From NCBI GenBank assembly GCA_025355385.1, contig JANXZS010000018.1:1-44382 (forward strand): a stretch of DNA of 44,382 bases, in the 5' to 3' direction. The stretch is from Acidobacteriaceae bacterium (GTDB taxonomy: Bacteria; Acidobacteriota; Terriglobia; Terriglobales; Acidobacteriaceae). Below the pieces are notes generated by a model. That model was not told the origin of the DNA. It worked only from the letters and a program-made list of their open reading frames with translations, and made no database searches. Shown here piece after piece: positions 34,088-43,100 of this stretch (position 1 is the stretch's first letter; the number at the start of each line of letters is the position of its first letter). The translations under genes and the position numbers were made by a program.

Positions 34088-34948
34088 TCAAACCACCTGT
34101 TTCTTATTACGTTCCAGCAGGCGTGCTAGTTCCGCACGTCCCCGGCTAATGCGTGATTTAACAGTGCCCTCGGGAATGTGGAGCACCTGGGCGATTTCCT
34201 TATAATCCAGATCCTGAAGATCGCGCAGGATTACGGCCTCTCTCAGTTCCGGAGAGATCTGGGTCAACGCCTGCTGCACCATGCGCTGCAATTCCTCAGT
34301 GGCAGCATTCTCGTGCGGGCTGGGGCGGGAATCGGTTAGGCGGTCGGCGGGGCGCACGTCCTCGGGATCATCCCAACCGGCGTCGATGGAATCCGTTGCC
34401 CGCTGCTGGCGGCTGCGCCGGAAGTGATCGACGAGCAAGTTTCGGGTGAGGGTGGCCATCCAGACCTGGAAGCTGCCGCGGGAGCCGTCAAAACTGTGGA
34501 GATTGGCGTAGATCTTGAGGAACACGTCCTGGGTCAGGTCTTCAGAATCCTGCGGGCAGCCGGTGAATCGATAGCACAGGCTGTAAACACGGCGATGATG
34601 AGCCCGAACCAGTTCGGTCCAAGCCACCGAATCTCCGCCGAGGCAACGCCCTACAACGACATTCCAATCCGGTTCCAAACGCCGTTCCTCGAATCTCTCT
34701 CCCGCGTGCCGCTCGCCGACCGTGGCCGCCGCTTCGGTTGCTGAAGCGGACCGGCGACCAGAACTCTGGCTCTCTCGAGGCCCGATCTGACGCGATCTGC
34801 TCTTATTGTCTGTGCGCCCCGAGTCGCGGTCGGCCGAATACGGCGCTACCCGGCTGGGAGCCAAGCGCTTCTGACTGTGGGTGTGCCCGGGGCCATTGGA
34901 CAATTCCGCCCCGAAATCGTTCCACGTCATTGCGCCCACAGTGTGCAT
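34088..34948 (-). CDS. ECF-type RNA polymerase sigma factor (sigma-24 like)
   Basis: Region 2 at about residues 100-175 (VRAHHRRVYSLCYRFTGCPQ, then DLTQDVFLKIYANLHSFDGS and NLLVDHFRRSRQQ) and region 4 at about 225-280 (LREAVILRDLQDLDYKEIAQ, then VLHIPEGTVKSRISRGRAEL). There is no region 3, as expected for an ECF factor. From ATG 34948 it is 286 residues, with about 90 low-complexity N-terminal residues. TTG 34678, with GAGGA 7 bp upstream, would give a standard 196-residue protein; ATG 34930 is a third option. The promoter candidate at 34958-34984 would make the ATG 34948 message nearly leaderless. The start is therefore uncertain; the identity is not. Confidence 0.92.
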   Translation of the reverse strand: MHTVGAMTWNDFGAELSNGPGHTHSQKRLAPSRVAPYSADRDSGRTDNKSRSRQIGPRESQSSGRRSASATEAAATVGERHAGERFEERRLEPDWNVVVGRCLGGDSVAWTELVRAHHRRVYSLCYRFTGCPQDSEDLTQDVFLKIYANLHSFDGSRGSFQVWMATLTRNLLVDHFRRSRQQRATDSIDAGWDDPEDVRPADRLTDSRPSPHENAATEELQRMVQQALTQISPELREAVILRDLQDLDYKEIAQVLHIPEGTVKSRISRGRAELARLLERNKKQVV

Positions 34949-34957
34949 ACCTGCCAG

Positions 34958-34984
34958 ATACGGCAGAATGGTGTCCGTAGTTCC
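34958..34984 (-). promoter_or_regulatory. ECF-type promoter candidate for the sigma operon
   Basis: On the - strand, GGAAC (-35, at 34984-34980) and CGTAT (-10, at 34962-34958) are separated by 17 bases. This spacing and the GGAAC / CGTA elements match the known pattern of many ECF promoters. It lies directly upstream of the sigma gene, suggesting autoregulation. Called by eye. Confidence 0.5.
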
Positions 34985-35174
34985 GAACAGAAAAGATTAT
35001 CCCGCAAATCGGGCCAGGCCGCACCTTAGTGAAAGGTTTAAGTGGTTGGTGATGATGATTCTGGTTCAGACCGGGCCGGCCGCGGCACGATTCTGGAGTC
35101 GTGGGCATATGGCTCAAACAGGGCATCTGATGAATGATCGGACCGAGGAATGATCTGGCCATTCTTGCACAGAT

Positions 35175-35831
35175 TCAAAGTCGGAGTTGCGATACGCCGG
35201 CTCTTAAATCGCCACTGTGAATGGTGTGAACCCCGTTCGTATCGAAGTCGCGCCTGGTTGCTTCGACGGAGCCGTCCCGGTTGATGGCGCGGCATGCGTC
35301 CTCAATCACGAACGATTCAAAGCCTGCATGCTTGCCGTCTACCGCAGAGAAGCGCACACAGTAATCGTAGGCCAGGCCGGCGACAAAGATGCGCTCAAGG
35401 CCGCGCTCCTTTAGATAACCGGTAAGCCCTGTCCGGGTCTCGCGGTCGTTCTCCTGAAAGGCCGAATAGGAATCGATAGCCGGGCGAAATCCTTTGCGAA
35501 GGATCAACTCAACGGACGTTACATCGAGCTTCGGGTGAAACAGCGCACCAAAGCTGTGCTGGACACAATGATCCGGCCACAGTGTCTGCTCGCCTTCCGG
35601 AGTCTGGATGGTTTCGAACGCTGCCTTGCCGGGATGGCTGGAAGCGAAGGAGTGATGGCCCTTCGGATGCCAGTCCTGCGTCAACACGGCGTGACGAAAG
35701 AGAGGCGCGATACGGTTGATCACGTCGACTACCTCGTCTCCGCGAGGAACGGCCAGCGTGCCTCCGCTGCAGAAGTCGTTCTGCACATCGACTACGAGCA
35801 GGACGTCGCGATCCGTCACCGTGATTGGCAT
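35175..35831 (-). CDS. pncA: nicotinamidase
   Basis: 218 residues of the isochorismatase-like hydrolase fold. The catalytic triad is D15 (LLVVDVQNDF), K113 (LRKGF) and C158 (AGLAYDYCVRFSA); likely metal ligands are D53 and H55 (DWHPKGHHSF) and H88 (WPDHCVQ). It hydrolyses nicotinamide to nicotinate for NAD salvage and would activate pyrazinamide if expressed. ATG 35831 has GGAGAG upstream; the TTG immediately before it is less likely. It is transcribed towards the sigma operon, 226 bp upstream of it. Confidence 0.96.
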   Translation of the reverse strand: MPITVTDRDVLLVVDVQNDFCSGGTLAVPRGDEVVDVINRIAPLFRHAVLTQDWHPKGHHSFASSHPGKAAFETIQTPEGEQTLWPDHCVQHSFGALFHPKLDVTSVELILRKGFRPAIDSYSAFQENDRETRTGLTGYLKERGLERIFVAGLAYDYCVRFSAVDGKHAGFESFVIEDACRAINRDGSVEATRRDFDTNGVHTIHSGDLRAGVSQLRL

Positions 35832-36170
35832 CAATTCTCTCCGCTGGCCTAGTGTATCGAAGCAGAGGACGTTCTTCCTGAAGAGCGGCTCAGCTAACCA
35901 GATCGGGGCATGGCGGCGGTGCTCATTTGGCAGCAGAATCGATATAGGTTGGTGTCGCGGAGCTCTGAGGAGTTGGCGGGTCGTAGGAATATTTTTCTAA
36001 TACAGGTAAATGCGCGTTTAATTAGATCAGCCCCACCTCGCAGTTTCCACGTAGCGCGCTTTCCTACCGTGTTTACGGGTAGGAGTAGCGTCGGTGCGGC
36101 TTAACTGTTCACGAAAACCGCGCCGCTCTGTTACCTGGGTAATTGATTCGAATCGATGTAAGGGAGAAAG
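35832..36170. other. divergent spacer between pncA and the His-rich gene
   Basis: 339 bp with no gene that I can support. It includes an imperfect inverted repeat at 36063-36083 (CCTACC and GGTAGG around GTGTTTACG), which could be an operator for the + strand gene. Further left the sequence is AT-rich (TAATACAGGTAAATG around 36000). Both promoters should lie here. Confidence 0.5.
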
Positions 36171-36647
36171 ATGAAGCACAGATTGTTTTTGGTCCTGTTA
36201 CTTATCGGATTTGTGCCGGGGTTTCTCATGGTTCCGGCAACCATGGCTCACGCCAAAGACCACGGGGATGACCACGGGAACGGGCATGGGAATAAGCATG
36301 ACCATGAGGAGCGCGGAGACCACGGCGATGAAGATGGCGGCCACGGCGGGCATCACGGGGGCGGTCGCTATCTGCGTGATTCCGATTACGGAATGCTGCA
36401 GCAATATTATGCTGGTCCGCGCGACCTGCCGCCTGGTCTACGCAAGAAGTACTACCGCACGGGAGCTCTTCCGCCGGGCTGGCAGAAGCGCTTTCAGCCC
36501 ATGCCGATTGTATTGGTGCAGCAACTTCCACCAGTCCCCGTATATTACGAGCGCGGCTACATTGACGGATATGCCGTGGTGTATGACCGCAGAACGCGCA
36601 TCATCGTCGACTCCATCGACCTGTTCGGTGCCATAACCGGCCGATAA
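36171..36647 (+). CDS. secreted histidine-rich, RcnB-like protein
   Basis: 158 residues with a signal peptide (MKHRLFLVLLLIGFVPGFLM, cleavage near MAHA). Residues about 29-65 are a His/Asp/Gly-rich stretch (KDHGDDHGNGHGNKHDHEER and HGGHHGGGR). The C-terminal part, with LPPGLRKKYYRTGALPPGWQ and YAVVYDRRTRIIVDSIDLFG, resembles the RcnB/CigR periplasmic group. The His-rich part probably binds nickel, zinc or copper, which is inference. AGGGAGA precedes the ATG, and the terminator at 36670 follows. Confidence 0.8.
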   Translation: MKHRLFLVLLLIGFVPGFLMVPATMAHAKDHGDDHGNGHGNKHDHEERGDHGDEDGGHGGHHGGGRYLRDSDYGMLQQYYAGPRDLPPGLRKKYYRTGALPPGWQKRFQPMPIVLVQQLPPVPVYYERGYIDGYAVVYDRRTRIIVDSIDLFGAITGR

Positions 36648-36669
36648 GAGTAAGTGGTTCGGTCGCAGT

Positions 36670-36699
36670 GGGGCGGCCAGAAGGTCGCTCCGTTTTTTA
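36670..36699 (+). terminator. intrinsic terminator after the His-rich gene
   Basis: GGGGCGGCC, loop AGAA, GGTCGCTCC: nine pairs including two G-U, then GTTTTTTAT. It lies 23 bp after the stop. Confidence 0.9.
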
Positions 36700-36839
36700 T
36701 GCAGCGAACAAATACGTTTTCGGTATGACCCAATGTTTCTCTAATTCACTGAAATGGCACTTATTCATGGAAAATTGGCTGCGAGAGGATGGGACAGCCA
36801 CAGTGAGGCGTGGTGCATCCTGCGTCGCCAGGAGTTCGC

Positions 36840-36977
36840 ATGCCGACGCAGTCAAACGATGGGAATGGTTCAGAAAAAAATGCCGATATCCGGCCATTCA
36901 TTTTATGTTTCTCCCATCTGCGCTGGAATTTTGTCTATCAACGACCTCAGCATTTGAAGTCCCGCGTCGCCTCACAT
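36840..36977 (+). pseudogene. glycosyltransferase 5' fragment
   Basis: From ATG 36840 (AGGAG 7 bp upstream) 46 codons encode MPTQSNDGNGSEKNADIRPF then ILCFSHLRWNFVYQRPQHLK and SRVASH. The block CFSHLRW-FVYQRPQHL is the start of a glycosyltransferase family known in acidobacteria and other phyla. The similarity stops at about 36977, where the DNA becomes the antisense of a GH2 fragment. The frame runs on to 37328 as a chimeric reading of 162 codons. This looks like a decayed gene. Confidence 0.72.
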
Positions 36978-37232
36978 GTCGGTTGCAACACTTTCCCAAC
37001 CATCGTTGCCAATGACCGGCCGGCTCGGATCCAGCGCCTTGGTCGTGTGGTAGAGCGATTGAACATAGTGCCGTTGCGCCGGGCTGTCGGGAAGGTCAGG
37101 AACGCCCCAGCTTTCGTTGAACGGCACCCATGCCACTATGCAAGGATGGCTGCGGTCGCGCTCCAGCGCCTCCAGCCACTTTCGTGTCAGCCGTTGAATC
37201 GACTTTGTTGTGTAGCGATACGCGCTTGGCGG
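36972..37232 (-). pseudogene. GH2 glycoside hydrolase inner fragment
   Basis: On the - strand, 86 codons between two stops encode [48 protein letters not shown] and [20 protein letters not shown], ending TDM-stop. This is the GH2 TIM-barrel segment holding the catalytic acid/base Glu (codon 37113-37115, in F-N-E-S). A full GH2 enzyme has several hundred residues on each side, so the gene is truncated at both ends. It meets the glycosyltransferase fragment at about 36975. Confidence 0.78.
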
Positions 37233-37459
37233 TCAGACCCGCGATCTGTAACGGATTACGGTGTAGCCGTGGCCGGAATGTCGATACGCTTCTGGCCGCG
37301 ACCGCTGCTACTATGCGGCCACAAATGAGCATGCCCGGGAAGCGCCTTAGTCGAGTTCTTGCTTGCAACTGTGGCGCTTCAATCTGACTTTGGCCAAAGA
37401 CGCTTTTATGGAAACATGCCGCTATACCATTTTTTATATGTGTCCTAAAAAACCGGTGC

Positions 37460-37497
37460 GTAAATTAACTTCGTCCTAGTAAATTAGCTTCGCCCTA
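37460..37497 (+). repeat. tandem 19-bp repeat upstream of the histidine kinase
   Basis: GTAAATTAACTTCGTCCTA followed directly by GTAAATTAGCTTCGCCCTA, 17 of 19 identical. It lies 121 bp upstream of the kinase start. It may be a paired regulator site. The rest of 37233-37618 shows no gene I can name. Confidence 0.78.
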
Positions 37498-37618
37498 TAC
37501 GACAAACACACCCTTTTCCGCATCGAATAATTTAAGAACTGGTTTGCGGAGGTTCTCCCTCCAGCCCTAGACGCCGCAAAAGGGCGTTCTCTCCAGAGTC
37601 GTACCATGGAGAGCTTTG

Positions 37619-38359
37619 ATGGATGCTACCGCAATCTCAGACCTGCAGTCGAAATTGGCGATGGCGACCGAGTCGTTACAACGGGCGGAAGAGCGCGCCG
37701 TGGCGGGTCAACTGGCTCTCGAAGTTATGCACGAGATCAAGAATCCCCTGGAGGCCTTGGGGCACCTTACCTATCTCGCTTTGGAAGAAGCCGACGATCC
37801 AGAAAAGGTGCGGAGTTATATGCGCTTGGCTGACGAACAGCTCGCCACGTTGAGCTTTATCTCCAGTCAGACGCTCGGGTTCGCCAAGTCCTCTCCTTCC
37901 CTTAAGCCCATCGATTTCGTCGGCTTGGCGGAAGCGGCGCTTCGTATCCATCAGCGAGCCATCGAAGCCAAGAAGGTGCGCCTTGTCAAAGATCTTCCTG
38001 AGGATTTGATGGCCGAGGCGTATACCGGTCAGATGCTTCAGGTGATCTCGAACATGGTTGTCAACGCGCTGGATGCCCTGCCGTCCGATGGAATCCTTTA
38101 TTTGCGACTCCGGAAACGGCAGGGACAGCTTCATCTGGTGATTGCTGACAACGGTCATGGAATCCCCAGCGAATATATCGGTAAAATCTTCGAGCCGTAT
38201 TTCACCACCAAGGGAGAACGCGGCACCGGCCTTGGTCTCACGCTCTCAAAGAATATCGTTGAACGCCATCGCGGCACGATAAGAATACGGAGCTGCGTGC
38301 GCCCAGGCAGGAGCGGAACTACCATCATGATTTCACTACCACTTAAACGAAGCTCATAG
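37619..38359 (+). CDS. sensorless sensor-histidine kinase
   Basis: 246 residues. After a short helical N-terminus, the dimerisation/phosphoacceptor domain has H38 in ALEVMHEIKNPLEALGHL. The ATPase part has the N box (QVISNMVVNALDALPS), DNGHGIPSEYIGKIFEPYFT and GTGLGLTLSKNIVERHRG, and ends ISLPLKRSS. There is no membrane segment, PAS or HAMP domain, so it is cytosolic and must get its input from a partner. No response regulator lies next to it. GGAGAG precedes the ATG. It could be the 3' part of a longer kinase gene. Confidence 0.9.
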   Translation: MDATAISDLQSKLAMATESLQRAEERAVAGQLALEVMHEIKNPLEALGHLTYLALEEADDPEKVRSYMRLADEQLATLSFISSQTLGFAKSSPSLKPIDFVGLAEAALRIHQRAIEAKKVRLVKDLPEDLMAEAYTGQMLQVISNMVVNALDALPSDGILYLRLRKRQGQLHLVIADNGHGIPSEYIGKIFEPYFTTKGERGTGLGLTLSKNIVERHRGTIRIRSCVRPGRSGTTIMISLPLKRSS

Positions 38360-38694
38360 CCTTGACTCCTATTGAAAGTTCTAACGTGCGCCAGAAACGA
38401 AGGAAACCTGTAAACCTACTCCTCGGGCGGAACCTTCCTGGCGATGAAAAGTTTGTTGCCGCAGGGAAGATAGTGACAGTAAATCTGCATCGTCCTATGG
38501 CACTTCGCACGCTAATCCAGTTTGAGATCTGCAAATGTGTCACCACGTAAAAAAGATCATGTATCCAGTGAACATCGGAGAGCCAGACGTTCGGATCGGC
38601 AATAACTGATTTGCTTTAGGTTGCCGATTAGCGTTCGTTTGGGGAAAGAACAATCATTCGACGACCTTATTCTAACCAGCTACGCACTCTATTC
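38360..38694. other. 335-bp stretch without a supported gene
   Basis: Short frames on both strands (up to 67 codons) are not convincing. An alternative 5' end of the following gene may begin at 38653-38656. No clear terminator follows the kinase gene. Confidence 0.35.
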
Positions 38695-39462
38695 GTGCTC
38701 TCTGCATTGTTGGCGCTTCAGCTTCCTTTTGCCACGCACGCAGCGAGCGTACCTGTGCGCTACACAGAAGGCTCCGCTCGGGGCCTTCTCGTATTGCGAA
38801 ACCTCGATGGCGTTATCCTCGCCTCGGGCGAATTGAAACAAGTTACCCGAGGCGGCCAGGTTACTGCACGGCTGACTTTCCATTTCAAAGACGGTTCTAT
38901 CAATGAGGAAACGACCGTGTACTCGCAACGGTCCGAGTTCCGGCTTTTGAGCAACCGCCTAGTGCAACGTGGCCCATCTTTCCCCCACCCCATCGACATG
39001 TCGTTTGATGTCCCGACCGGTACGGTAACCATCCGAAGTGAAGATGGGGGCAAGGAGAAGGTAGAGACCCAGCACCTGGATCTTCCTGCGGACGTATCCA
39101 ATGGAATCTTCTTGAACATCATCAAGAATCTTGGGCCGACTGCAGGCGCAACAAAATTGTCGATGCTGGCCGGAGGATCGAAACCCCGATTGGTTACGCT
39201 CGCGATCTCACCAGGCGGCGAGGAAGCATTCTCTGTGGCGGGATATGCGCACAAGGCCAGGCGGTACGTCGTCAAGGTGGAGGTTGGAGGGATTGCGGGC
39301 GTCGTCGCACCTTTAATTGGAAAAGCTCCGTCGGATATTCACGTCTGGGTTATGGAGGGAGTCCCGCCAACCATGCTCAGGGTTGAAAGCCAGCTTTATT
39401 TGAACGGCCCCATTTGGAGGATCGAGCTGACTAGCCCTGCATGGCAGCATCATGAGCGTTAG
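38695..39462 (+). CDS. secreted hypothetical protein
   Basis: 255 residues from GTG 38695. A hydrophobic start (MLSALLALQLPFATHAASVP) looks like the core of a signal peptide lacking its basic part. The rest is beta-rich: RGLLVLRNLDGVILASGELK, TARLTFHFKDGSINEETTVY, IRSEDGGKEKVETQHLDLPA and SDIHVWVMEGVPPTMLRVES. The frame extends upstream to 38632 and would supply RRPYSNQLRTLF from an ATT or ATC codon after GGGGAAAG, a more normal signal peptide but with a rare start codon. It resembles acidobacterial conserved hypothetical proteins in style. Function unknown. Confidence 0.65.
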   Translation: MLSALLALQLPFATHAASVPVRYTEGSARGLLVLRNLDGVILASGELKQVTRGGQVTARLTFHFKDGSINEETTVYSQRSEFRLLSNRLVQRGPSFPHPIDMSFDVPTGTVTIRSEDGGKEKVETQHLDLPADVSNGIFLNIIKNLGPTAGATKLSMLAGGSKPRLVTLAISPGGEEAFSVAGYAHKARRYVVKVEVGGIAGVVAPLIGKAPSDIHVWVMEGVPPTMLRVESQLYLNGPIWRIELTSPAWQHHER

Positions 39463-39499
39463 CCCACTCGTCGCTCGAGACCTATCCGCGTTGTGGTAG

Positions 39500-39823
39500 T
39501 CACTGGGTCGTATGGTAGTCTGCCCAGGCTTGTCGGAGTCTGGTAGCAGCTTCGTCTGCCGGGACCGGATTGCGAGTGGCGGATTGGTTACTGCGGACCA
39601 GCATCCAGGCTGCGGTACCGGTGAGGATTCCAATAATCAAGGGTAGATTCAGGTTGATCGTACCTCGAGTCTGAAGAGTACTGCAGGGATTCTGCTGCAG
39701 TATGCGTTGGAATTCGCGCAGGCGCGTTCGCGATGACCGAGCGCGCGCCCATTTGAGCAGAAGCAGAAACAGGGTGATGTATCCAGCGTCAGCGATGAAG
39801 GCATTTTCTTGATGAAAATGCAT
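39500..39823 (-). CDS. small hypothetical membrane protein
   Basis: A 107-codon frame. The C-terminal half (NLPLIIGILTGTAAWMLVRS then NPVPADEAATRLRQAWADYH) has one hydrophobic helix and looks protein-like. The first half has another hydrophobic stretch (ITLFLLLLKWARA). The start at 39823 has no good ribosome-binding site, and the real gene may begin nearer the second hydrophobic helix. It is not recognised. It lies tail-to-tail with the preceding gene. Confidence 0.45.
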   Translation of the reverse strand: MHFHQENAFIADAGYITLFLLLLKWARARSSRTRLREFQRILQQNPCSTLQTRGTINLNLPLIIGILTGTAAWMLVRSNQSATRNPVPADEAATRLRQAWADYHTTQ

Positions 39824-40111
39824 GCAAAGCTCTGTGGCTCACCTTACAGTAACCCTCCTTCTGCTCTAGCCGTCGATAGGAAGGATTTCAAAACTAGACT
39901 CACTACCACTTAACTTGATGTTCACTGAAGGCGACAGCGCCCCAAAGAAAACGTGGTTTTCGCGGCCGCATTGCTCGCTGTAAGCACTGGCTCTCATGTG
40001 CTAGGGGTAAGCTAGCCCCATCCGCTGGAGAAGGTTGGAGCGACCTGTGCTGCAAGGATTACCTGGCCTACCCTGTACGACGCCCATGGTCTGTTAAATT
40101 TCTTCTTACCT

Positions 40112-43100
40112 TCACCAGCTCTTCTTGATTCGTGTATCCAGTGCAAATCCGCCGTTTTGATCGCGCGTCGCACTCACAGAAACTCGCGGGGAAAGCCGAT
40201 ACTGTCCGGTGATCACCTGGTTCTGTGTGGAAGTAACATCACTAGAAAACGTAACATACAAATTGCCGGTAACTCTTTGCTGAATGGTAATCCGCGCACC
40301 GGGATTGGCCGAGCCCCCTCCCAGTACCGGATCAATCGAAAGCTGAGAGATACCTGCAATCTTTGAGACGCGGCTGGTAATCTGGCTGCTGACTTGAGAC
40401 GCCACAAGAGACTCCGCCGCCTGGTTTCCCGGCGTCGCCGGATCTGCAACTCCCGCTTCATTGGTCTTTCCGAAAGCAAGCAGATTGATGATGTCTGCAG
40501 CAGGTAACGCCGGATCAGACGCATAGTTGGTATGCAGTTGATCCACCGGGCCGCTGAAGCGCAAATGGATGTTGTACTCCTGAATGGTCGTATCCAGTGC
40601 AACGTTGACGACGGGCTGCGTCTCGGAGGGATTCACAAACTGGATCGTGCCTCGGTCGAGCAGGAAGCGGTCGCCGTTAGCAATAAGATCTCCTCCAGTG
40701 AGATTAATGCGTCCGAGAATAACTGGTTGCGCCGCCGTGCCACGCACTTGAAGGTTTGCTGTTCCGCCTACACTCAGGGTGCGGCTTACCAGGTTTATGC
40801 CGCTCGATGAAGTTACTCCGACGTTCAAGCGCAGATTCTGAGTGAAGCCCTGTGCCGGTGGAGGAGTAGCGCCACCAGAAAACTGACCAGCAAACCTCGC
40901 AAGATCGAAATCTGGAGTGAAGGACAAATCGGTCAGCCGCACCTGGCCACCTAGGAGCGCATCTTCCGGCGTGCCCGACAGAGCCAGGTCAGCGTCTATT
41001 CCTTCGCGCATACCTTGTGGATAGAGCAAGCGTATGCCGCGAGCCGCCAGCCCCATGTTGAACTGGAGAACAGGCCGATAAGCCACCCCTCCCTGGGCAG
41101 TAAGTGTTCCTCCGCCGACCTTACCTTCGAACTTAGTGATATTCAACCGATCCTTCGTTAGCGTGAGCATGCCATTGCCGTGCTGCAGACCTACGGGGAG
41201 GTCCCCATCTGCGAAGCTCGCGTCAACCACCTCAACCTGTCCCTCTACATTTGGATCTGTCCTGGCGCCATAAGAATCGATGTTGAAACGAAGCCGTCCG
41301 GAACTCCTTACATCGGGGCTTAGTAACTGGGCGATCTGCAGGTCGACAGTGCCTCGCAGAAGTATGGATATTGGAGCGTTACCGACAGTCGGCACAGTTC
41401 CCTGGAATTCCAGGTCCGTACCCGTCCCCTTGATAATGGAATGCTGCACCGTAAGCACGTTATTCGAGAAATCCGCGTGGATGGGAGATACTGCGGCCAA
41501 TTGCAGGGTGTTACTGTAAGCCATCTTCAGGATTGGAATAGTCACGTGCGCTTCGAGACGGCTCCTGTCTTGCAGCGGACCGCGCAGTGTAGCATGTAAC
41601 TCGGTTTGACCACTCAAGTCCGCAGCCTGTGCGGGCGCATAGATCGCAACCAGCGGCGGAAGCGGGATGGGCTGAGTATCGAGCGTCGCATCAGCGAAGT
41701 AATCACCTGTCAGGTTTACTCTGGCCTTGGCTTGTACCGATGTATTCATAGCCCCGGAATTCAATGTCGCATTCGCCACATGATTGACGACGTTCACCTG
41801 CAAGATGAGATCAGTTAGCGTCTGCTTCTGAATATCTAGTCGTGGTATCTGCAGTGTCGCATTGACCTGTGGATCTTTGAAAGTTCCCTGGCCACTGGCT
41901 TTGAGTGAGAGCGAGCCAGTTGCATCCACATTCCTTGCCTTGAGTGTCTCCAACTGTTCCAGCTTGATCCCATTTGCGGTCAGCTGCGCTTGATACGTCT
42001 GCTCCCGAGGCCGGACAGTAGCTACTCCCTCGATCGTGCCCGCAGCCAGGCGCACTATCAAGTTGCTGTGAACATCATCACCCGAACTGGAAAACTTCAA
42101 CTTAGCAGATTGAATGGTTTCGTCCTGAACTTTCGCTTGCAGGATGGTGATGTCTCCTTGGCCCGCCGGACTCAATTCAGTCCCTTGCATCTTTACATGC
42201 GCCGTTAGATTGCCGGTTATGGGAGCCTGCACACCGGCTAACTTTGCTAGATCTGCGAGATTGATCTGCGAAGCGGTGAGATCTACACGGATAGGGCTGG
42301 TGTCGCTGAACCTCCACTTATTAAGTTCAGTTCCGGCACTGAAGGCTATCCTCCCTCGGGTTGCGGGTTCCAGGACGGCGTTCTGCAGGCTGACAAGCGA
42401 AGGGTCTACGTCGATGTCGGTGCGCAAAACTCGCCATGCTGTCCCTCTCACCTGGAGGTTCGACGCTTGTAACTGCCCTGTGAGGTGGGGGGCCGCTGAT
42501 GATCCGCGAACAACTCCTTTAAACGCCGCCGTCCCCGCCAGGCCGAGGGGTTGCATGGGCTGGCCTGGAGTTGGCACAGTAGCAATCATTGCTACCGTCT
42601 CGAGTTCATGCAAATCTTTGGATTCGAAATCGAGGGCGAGGCTTGAGTGGTTACTTATCGTTCCATCCATGGTCAGCACGCTTTCGGGTAGGCGAATGTA
42701 GCTCCTCCGAAGTCCAATAACCCTATTGCTGCCGCTGTAAGTTCCATGAATAACTCCATCGATCGGTAAGGTGGCGGAGTTAGCTGCGCGGGAGAGAGTG
42801 CCGTGTAGAGCGGCATTGGTGTGTGCCTGGATACTATCCAGCGTCTTGCCCCAGGTCGCTTCCGCCTCGGCATTCAACACTCCACCCACTGCTACATCCC
42901 TGGTTGCAGGAGAGGGAGGAGCCAGCCGCTTCAGGTCAGTAAGCGAGACTCCCCGCAGAGTCAATTTCACCGTTGGGTGCGGGTCACCCGCGACGTTTTG
43001 CATGTTGGCTTCACCAGTCAGTTCGCCGCCGAGAAGGTGCGCACGGAAGTCGTGAACGATCGCGTTGCCGTTCGAAAAAGAATAGTGTGCAGCAATGCTT

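Noticed and set aside
38331-39911. shared 14-mer TCACTACCACTTAA at the end of the kinase gene and near 39898
   Set aside because: A repeat of this length is expected by chance in 44 kb, and the flanks do not match.
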